Part shown: one piece after another, positions 30,461 to 34,872 of the stretch
Layout: each line of letters opens with the position of its first letter
Position numbering within the stretch: position 1 is the first letter of the stretch
The notes under the pieces: generated by a model
Seen by the model: the letters and a program-made list of their open reading frames with translations, nothing else
Databases searched by the model: none
What the model was told of the DNA's origin: nothing
Origin: Microcaldota archaeon
GTDB lineage: Archaea; Micrarchaeota; Micrarchaeia; Micrarchaeales; Micrarchaeaceae
Reading direction: 5' to 3'
Assembly: GCA_021806095.1 (NCBI GenBank)
Contig: JAJZYD010000007.1
Coordinates: 1-34,872, forward strand
Length of the DNA stretch: 34,872 bases
Program-made: the position numbers and the translations under genes

Positions 30461-30577
30461 GGCGGGGTAACTCAGCCTGGTAGAGTGCTAGACTCATATG
30501 CAAAGCATTATGAGTGAAGAGCAGAAATGCGATGACGAGAAATCTAGAAGTCGCGAGTTCAAATCTCGCCCCCGCCA
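30461..30577 (+). tRNA. tRNA-Met-like (CAU) with an intron of about 43 nt in the anticodon loop
   Basis: GGCGGGG/CCCCGCC acceptor, ACTC/GAGT D stem, CTAGA/TCTAG anticodon stem, GCGAG-TTCAAAT-CTCGC T arm, discriminator A. CAU could also be tRNA-Ile2. Confidence 0.9.
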
Positions 30578-30633
30578 TTCATGTCATTTGAAAGAGGGTA
30601 GTTCAAATCTATCACACAAAACTATATATAATT

Positions 30634-32595
30634 ATGAATATAAGTAATGATATTATGCTATTTCATAAGGAAATTATAGCTACATTTGGAGGCAAAGGTG
30701 CGGGACTTCTTAGATTAAAAGAGGCAGGATTCAATGTTCCTGATTTCTTTATTCTGCCTACTAATATTTTTGAGCATTTTCTTTCCGATAACGGATATAC
30801 AATTTCCCAGCTCGCTTCTAACAGCAATAATAGAGAACTCATAATGCAAATGCACTTTAGCGAACAACTCAGCAGAAAAATAATTGCTGAATATAAAAGC
30901 AAGTTTGGAAATCAAAAAGTTGCAGTACGTAGCTCGGCCACAATAGAAGATGCTGAGAAAGATAGCAAAGCAGGAAAATTTGAAACATTACTGTCTGTGG
31001 ACAGAAACGGAATTCTAGATGCTGTAAAGAAAGTCTATGCTTCGTTGTTCTCGGATTTAATTGTAGATAATGAAAGACCACTTATGGCAGTAGTCGTGCA
31101 GAAACAGTTATTGCCGCAGAAGGCGGGAGTCGCATTTGTGGATGACAATTCCGTTCTAATAAACGCAATCCTTGGACAAGGTAGCATCCTTGTTTCCGGA
31201 AGAGAAAGTGGAGACACCTATGTTGTTGACAAAGAAGGAATACATATGCAGGTAAAATTGCAGGAAAAAGCAAGTAATAATGGGATTGATATATTAAATG
31301 TACCTCTAACTGTTAAGACAAAACAAAAACTTTTAGCATATGAGATAAGTGAGATAGCAGAGATGTCAAGAAGAATAATGATTGCGTTCAAAAGCCCGCA
31401 GGATATAGAATGGTGCATAGATTCAGGAAAATTGTTTGCATTGCAATCGCGCCCTATAACAAGAGCTATAGATGCACCAGTATTAGAAAACATCGGCGGT
31501 CTCATTCCTGTAAGCATAGGCAAAGCTGAAGGAATCCCATGGTTTGCGCTCAAAAAAATTCCAGATAGGGATGTAGTGCTTATAGCTACATTTATAGAAC
31601 AGCGTGATTTAGAAAAATTGGTGACAAGCGGACATGTGAAAGGAATTATAACAGAGCTTGGAGGAGTTCTCTCACATGAAGGGGTCATTGCTAGGGAAAA
31701 AGGCATACCTTATCTTGCAGGAGTTAGAAATCCGCAAAAGCTGTTCCAAAATGTAAAATATGTAGTATTAGATACTGAAAAGATGGAAGCTCTTGCTGAT
31801 GGCAAAAACATGATAATATCAGAAGCCGAAACTTATAACTGGCTGAATAGAGATATTGAAGATTTAAGAACAATACAGATTGATGGTAAAAAACATGGTT
31901 TGGTTGTAAGAACCACAGATAGCACGGTGATTGTGTATTCTTCGATAAAAGACAAAAAACAAGGCGCAGCAATTCTCGCGGCTCTCAATAGAACAGAATC
32001 TGTACTTGTATGCGACGAATCAGACAAGACACATGATATAACAAATAAAGCCGTTGTCAATATCATGAATCATGATAGTAAAATAAAAGAACATGTACAG
32101 GCTATGGCTGATGCTATTAGGAGGTTTGATGTGCATGCATTTGATGTTGCCAATATGGCGGCTAAGAAAGTTACAGAGCAAGAATTTGAGAGAGCTAAAG
32201 CGGCATACATTGAATACAATATTACTAAGGATACTGGAAAGCTTGAGACTGCGCTAAAGTCGTTTGCTAGAGCAAATAGTTATTATAAGGGCACATGCAT
32301 AATGGCACAATATTTTGAGTACTCGTTTGGTATTTTTATAAGCGAACAGGAAGAAAGGACAATAACAGATCTTGAGCTCTATAGATTAAGAGGCAAATAT
32401 GAAGCAACTAACCAAAACATAAAGCACATGGAAGAAAGAATACAGAGGGCTATAGAAAATCTTGATAGGTCACTCCCTGCTTTCGGAAATGGCAAAGAAT
32501 CGCTAGAAGGACTCTATAATTTGCTAATGCAAGATGCACAAAAAAGATTGAAAGAAGAAAAGTTATTTGCTTTGCTTTTTGGAATTGAAACTTGA
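30634..32595 (+). CDS. PPDK/PEP-synthase-like ATP-grasp plus phosphohistidine-domain protein with novel C-terminal domain; lacks the PEP/pyruvate TIM barrel
   Basis: GGKGAGLLRLKEAGFNVPDFFILPT, VAVRSSATIEDAEKDSKAGKFETLL, QDIEWCIDSGKLFALQSRPITR, phospho-His domain ELGGVLSHEGVIAREKGIPYLAG, then about 250 aa with no PEP-binding barrel motif. Confidence 0.85.
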   Translation: MNISNDIMLFHKEIIATFGGKGAGLLRLKEAGFNVPDFFILPTNIFEHFLSDNGYTISQLASNSNNRELIMQMHFSEQLSRKIIAEYKSKFGNQKVAVRSSATIEDAEKDSKAGKFETLLSVDRNGILDAVKKVYASLFSDLIVDNERPLMAVVVQKQLLPQKAGVAFVDDNSVLINAILGQGSILVSGRESGDTYVVDKEGIHMQVKLQEKASNNGIDILNVPLTVKTKQKLLAYEISEIAEMSRRIMIAFKSPQDIEWCIDSGKLFALQSRPITRAIDAPVLENIGGLIPVSIGKAEGIPWFALKKIPDRDVVLIATFIEQRDLEKLVTSGHVKGIITELGGVLSHEGVIAREKGIPYLAGVRNPQKLFQNVKYVVLDTEKMEALADGKNMIISEAETYNWLNRDIEDLRTIQIDGKKHGLVVRTTDSTVIVYSSIKDKKQGAAILAALNRTESVLVCDESDKTHDITNKAVVNIMNHDSKIKEHVQAMADAIRRFDVHAFDVANMAAKKVTEQEFERAKAAYIEYNITKDTGKLETALKSFARANSYYKGTCIMAQYFEYSFGIFISEQEERTITDLELYRLRGKYEATNQNIKHMEERIQRAIENLDRSLPAFGNGKESLEGLYNLLMQDAQKRLKEEKLFALLFGIET

Positions 32596-32642
32596 TTAAC
32601 TTTTATATCAATTATTTTTTATTTTGACCTCTTCTTTATTAC

Positions 32643-32667
32643 ACTCAACTTTCCAATCTTAATTAAA
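32643..32667. repeat. 25-bp direct repeat, copy 1
   Basis: ACTCAACTTTCCAATCTTAATTAAA, exact match to 33570-33594. Confidence 0.93.
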
Positions 32668-32672
32668 CTTGA

Positions 32673-32850
32673 ACAATATCTGCCAAATTAAAACCAGTTG
32701 GGTACTACACATTTACCGTCGATATTTTCAGTCAAAATGGAAAGTTGATTTATAATCACATCCAGGAGCCAGGCATATCTGCTCGAATCTTACCCCCTTA
32801 TACTTTCTCCTTAAAGGCTTCCGATGTATCAGACATTTCACTTGCTTACC
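32673..32850 (+). pseudogene. Truncated coding fragment with beta-rich, extracellular-like sequence
   Basis: Open frame without start: TISAKLKPVGYYTFTVDIFSQNGKLIYNHIQEPGISARILPPYTFSLKASDVSDISLAYH, overlapping the 3' end of the convergent Nudix gene. Confidence 0.4.
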
Positions 32851-33253
32851 ATAAACCACTATGTCTTAGTTCTTCAGCTTTAATCACAAACTTCTGCCAG
32901 TCGTGCTGATCTGAAAGTGCCCTTAATGCGTCATCATAATTGAACCATCGAAATTCTGAGTGTTCATCGCTGATGACAATATTTGGGTCCCGTACCTTAA
33001 CAAAATAAACTATAATTATCCGGTTGTTTCCCTTTGAATTTTTGTATCGAGATTCGTGGCAGACATCTTTTATCACCTGCAATTCTTCTATTCCAGTCTC
33101 TTCCTTCAACTCCCTATATAGGGTTTCAAAATCTTTTTCATCCTTTTCCTGATGACCCTTAGGAAATTCCCAGAATCCGCGGTCGGCCCTTTTCAGGAAT
33201 AGGTATGTTCCATCCCAATTCATTACCATTGCTCCGATAGATTTTTCGTCCAT
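32846..33253 (-). CDS. Nudix hydrolase (Ap4A-hydrolase-like)
   Basis: Nudix box GHQEKDEKDFETLYRELKEETGI matches GX5EX7REUXEEXGU; FWEFPKGH upstream. Confidence 0.92.
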   Translation of the reverse strand: MDEKSIGAMVMNWDGTYLFLKRADRGFWEFPKGHQEKDEKDFETLYRELKEETGIEELQVIKDVCHESRYKNSKGNNRIIIVYFVKVRDPNIVISDEHSEFRWFNYDDALRALSDQHDWQKFVIKAEELRHSGLW

Positions 33254-33265
33254 ATAGTCAACCCC

Positions 33266-33442
33266 TTATCCAATCTTCCTTTCGGAGTCTTGATCTGCGG
33301 ACTTCTCCGCATCGAAAATCGGCCCAAAGGCTTTATCCAATTCTCTATTTCCCCTAGCTCCTATTATTTTCTCTGCCGCCTTAACCTTCACCGGCGCCGC
33401 GCTGTGAAATACCCTTTCGTCCTTGGTTTTTAGTCCATCCAT
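33266..33442 (-). CDS. Small hypothetical protein, 58 aa, directly upstream of the Nudix gene
   Basis: Manual translation MDGLKTKDERVFHSAAPVKVKAAEKIIGARGNRELDKAFGPIFDAEKSADQDSERKIG*; same strand, 12-nt gap to the Nudix start. Missed by the 60-aa cutoff. Confidence 0.6.
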   Translation of the reverse strand: MDGLKTKDERVFHSAAPVKVKAAEKIIGARGNRELDKAFGPIFDAEKSADQDSERKIG

Positions 33443-33569
33443 TTCTATACCATCAACTTAATATATATGATTCATAATATATGATGATAAATAATATATA
33501 GGGTATAAGAAAATATACACTTTTCTGTTCAAAGGGCTTTGGGACAAAAGTCACCCATAGCCAATTCTA

Positions 33570-33594
33570 ACTCAACTTTCCAATCTTAATTAAA
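33570..33594. repeat. 25-bp direct repeat, copy 2
   Basis: ACTCAACTTTCCAATCTTAATTAAA, exact match to 32643-32667. Confidence 0.93.
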
Positions 33595-33626
33595 TTATCG
33601 CCGACAAACACATGTATATAACTTTT

Positions 33627-33886
33627 TCAATTAGGCAGGTAATTCTTTAATTTTAGTGTAAAATAAATTTCAATTTGTTCTGGTGTCATTTTTTTTAATA
33701 TCTTTTTTACTGAAGTAGATTTTTGGCCTGATTCCCTAAAATAGCTCCTTTATAGTCAAAATCTATATTCTTAGTATCTGTTCATGATTTAGCAAAATTT
33801 TCCAAAACCAAAAGTTAAGGCCTCTTTTCTTATATCTTTTGTGGACTCTTCTAACGTTATGAATACACTGAACTTAGCCTTCTCCT
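33627..33886 (-). pseudogene. Decayed coding fragments, the 5' one RAD55/KaiC-like
   Basis: Fragment 1 (about 33789-33886): EKAKFSVFITLEESTKDIRKEALTFGFGKFC*, resembling the segment after Walker A in KaiC/RAD55 ATPases. Fragment 2, frame-shifted (from 33627): RESGQKSTSVKKILKKMTPEQIEIYFTLKLKNYLPN*. Multiple stops between. Confidence 0.5.
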
Positions 33887-33901
33887 ATTTTTTATACTAA
33901 A

Positions 33902-34134
33902 GTAGTGGTGAGCCGTAGCCCTCTTTTTGTTTTAGGCAACATTAGACTGAGCGGCAAATGCCTTGCATACTCATTGAACATACACCGACCGTTTCATCTA
34001 AAAAGTTACGCTCGTCGTGTCATTGCTTTATGAAACTTTTTAGTATCGTTTCTGCTCCGGATAAGGCCTTAAGCCATATGTTCTCTGTATGAGAGGAGCT
34101 TCCTCCTTTCGGTTGGTTGCCCGCTCACCACTAC
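33902..34134 (-). ncRNA. rnpB: RNase P RNA (compact)
   Basis: 12-bp terminal helix P1 (GTAGTGGTGAGC/GCTCACCACTAC), P2 GGCAAC/GUUGCC, CR-I-like GGAGGAAGCUCC, CR-II-like GCAGAAACGA, CR-III-like GAUGAAACGGUCGG, CR-V-like AACAAAAAGAGGGCUACGG; P4 pairing AGCUC/GGGCU possible; GC-rich relative to flanks. Confidence 0.82.
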
Positions 34135-34218
34135 AATATAAATATAAATTTATAAACTAAATATTTTTCCTTTCATTTTTAAAATGAACATTAAAACAAA
34201 AAATAAAATAAAAAGATG

Positions 34219-34566
34219 CTATCTTTTCACAGAATAGTAGCTCACAATCCTCGCATACTTTCCCTTTATTCTCTTATTAAGAATCTCTGCAAATTCACTG
34301 CTGTCGACTTCCTCGCTGTGTTTTGTCTTTTCGATAAGTCCGTAATCGCTATCTTTATCTCCCTCTCCACTATCTCCAATATTGACCTCTTGAACTCCTT
34401 TTATTTCAATAATTTCTTCTGCAAGCTTTCCAAGATCAACATTCTCCTGATAAGGAATTAGATAGTACTTCTGAATTCTTGAGATTCTTTTTATTTCTTT
34501 GCTATCTTTTCTTTTGCTCCTTTCAGCGCTTGCGCTGTTTCCTATTCTTTTGTTTTTTTCACTCAT
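34219..34566 (-). CDS. Hypothetical protein, predicted ferredoxin-like beta-alpha-beta arrangement
   Basis: 115 aa with SD-like GTGGTGGG before the ATG; KYYLIPYQ..VDLGKLAEEIIEIKG..VQEVNIG..SEFAEILNKRIKG..YARIVSYYSV. Confidence 0.6.
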   Translation of the reverse strand: MSEKNKRIGNSASAERSKRKDSKEIKRISRIQKYYLIPYQENVDLGKLAEEIIEIKGVQEVNIGDSGEGDKDSDYGLIEKTKHSEEVDSSEFAEILNKRIKGKYARIVSYYSVKR

Positions 34567-34592
34567 TTTCCCACCACTATTTTCATTTTGTT

Positions 34593-34793
34593 TTATTTCA
34601 TTTTATTTTTTTCATATTTACTTGCATCTATATTTTTATGTTTTTGTTTATTGTTCTTTTCAAGAAAGAAGAAGAGCCATACATAGTATGACATTGTTTT
34701 TCCGCTTTTGTCCTTTCCAACAATTTTGAGCCTTTTCTCTATTACAGATCTTTTCTCATCCAATTTTCTTATTTCAAATTTTGGTTTTGTCAT
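34593..34793 (-). CDS. Small basic hypothetical protein
   Basis: 66 aa with SD GGTGAG 3 nt before the ATG; same strand and directly upstream of 34219..34566. Confidence 0.5.
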   Translation of the reverse strand: MTKPKFEIRKLDEKRSVIEKRLKIVGKDKSGKTMSYYVWLFFFLEKNNKQKHKNIDASKYEKNKMK

Positions 34794-34872
34794 AATCTCA
34801 CCACAAATATAATGTGTGGGTAGTGGTGAAAGATTGTGGGTGGTGCAAGGGATTCATTGTCAATCCCTTACA

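Noticed and set aside
30500-30542. C/D box sRNA inside the tRNA-Met intron (GCGATGACGA looks C-box-like)
   Set aside because: C box deviates from RUGAUGA and there is no CTGA D or D' box in the intron.
30663-32066. Cluster of minus-strand ORFs opposite the PPDK-like gene
   Set aside because: Shadow ORFs in a less AT-rich gene; low-complexity, Cys/Leu/Ser-rich products.
32770-32834. Minus-strand peptide MSDTSEAFKEKV* after the Nudix gene
   Set aside because: Only 12 codons; the opposite-strand beta-rich fragment explains the region better.
33902-34134. RNase P RNA lacking its specificity domain (Pyrobaculum type T-like)
   Set aside because: On closer reading, CR-II-like GCAGAAACGA and CR-III-like GAUGAAACGGUCGG flank the P12-like helix, so the S domain appears present though compact.
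1-34872. CRISPR array or other cas genes
   Set aside because: No regularly spaced repeats seen; the Exo5/Cas4-like gene stands alone.

Overview
AT-rich archaeal chromosomal window, probably from a reduced-genome (DPANN-like) archaeon; that lineage guess is an inference. Most of it is core gene content read from the translations: CysRS (5'-truncated by the window), TrpRS, AlaRS, L40e, S10, EF-1alpha, L11, Spt5/NusG, Trm5-like methyltransferase, Hel308-like helicase, histone, Pelota, ScpA/ScpB, M1 aminopeptidase, CarS-like CDP-archaeol synthase, PduO-type cobalamin adenosyltransferase. RNA genes: intron-containing tRNA-Thr(UGU) and tRNA-Met(CAU), an intronless tRNA-Val(CAC), a C/D-box-like sRNA directly abutting an Exo5/Cas4-like nuclease gene, and a compact RNase P RNA whose ends form a perfect 12-bp helix. 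Most unusual items: (1) a PPDK/PEP-synthase-like protein with the ATP-grasp and phospho-His domains but no PEP/pyruvate barrel, carrying an unrecognised ~250-aa C-terminal domain, just downstream of tRNA-Met; (2) an accessory/debris zone at about 32.6-33.9 kb, with a Nudix gene plus 58-aa ORF between exact 25-bp direct repeats and flanked by decayed coding fragments (a beta-rich fragment and a RAD55/KaiC-like fragment); (3) a TnpB C-terminal relic with a retained IS200/IS605-type right end between scpA and scpB; (4) small proteins missed by the 60-aa ORF cutoff. No CRISPR array was seen. All family calls were made by eye without database searches.
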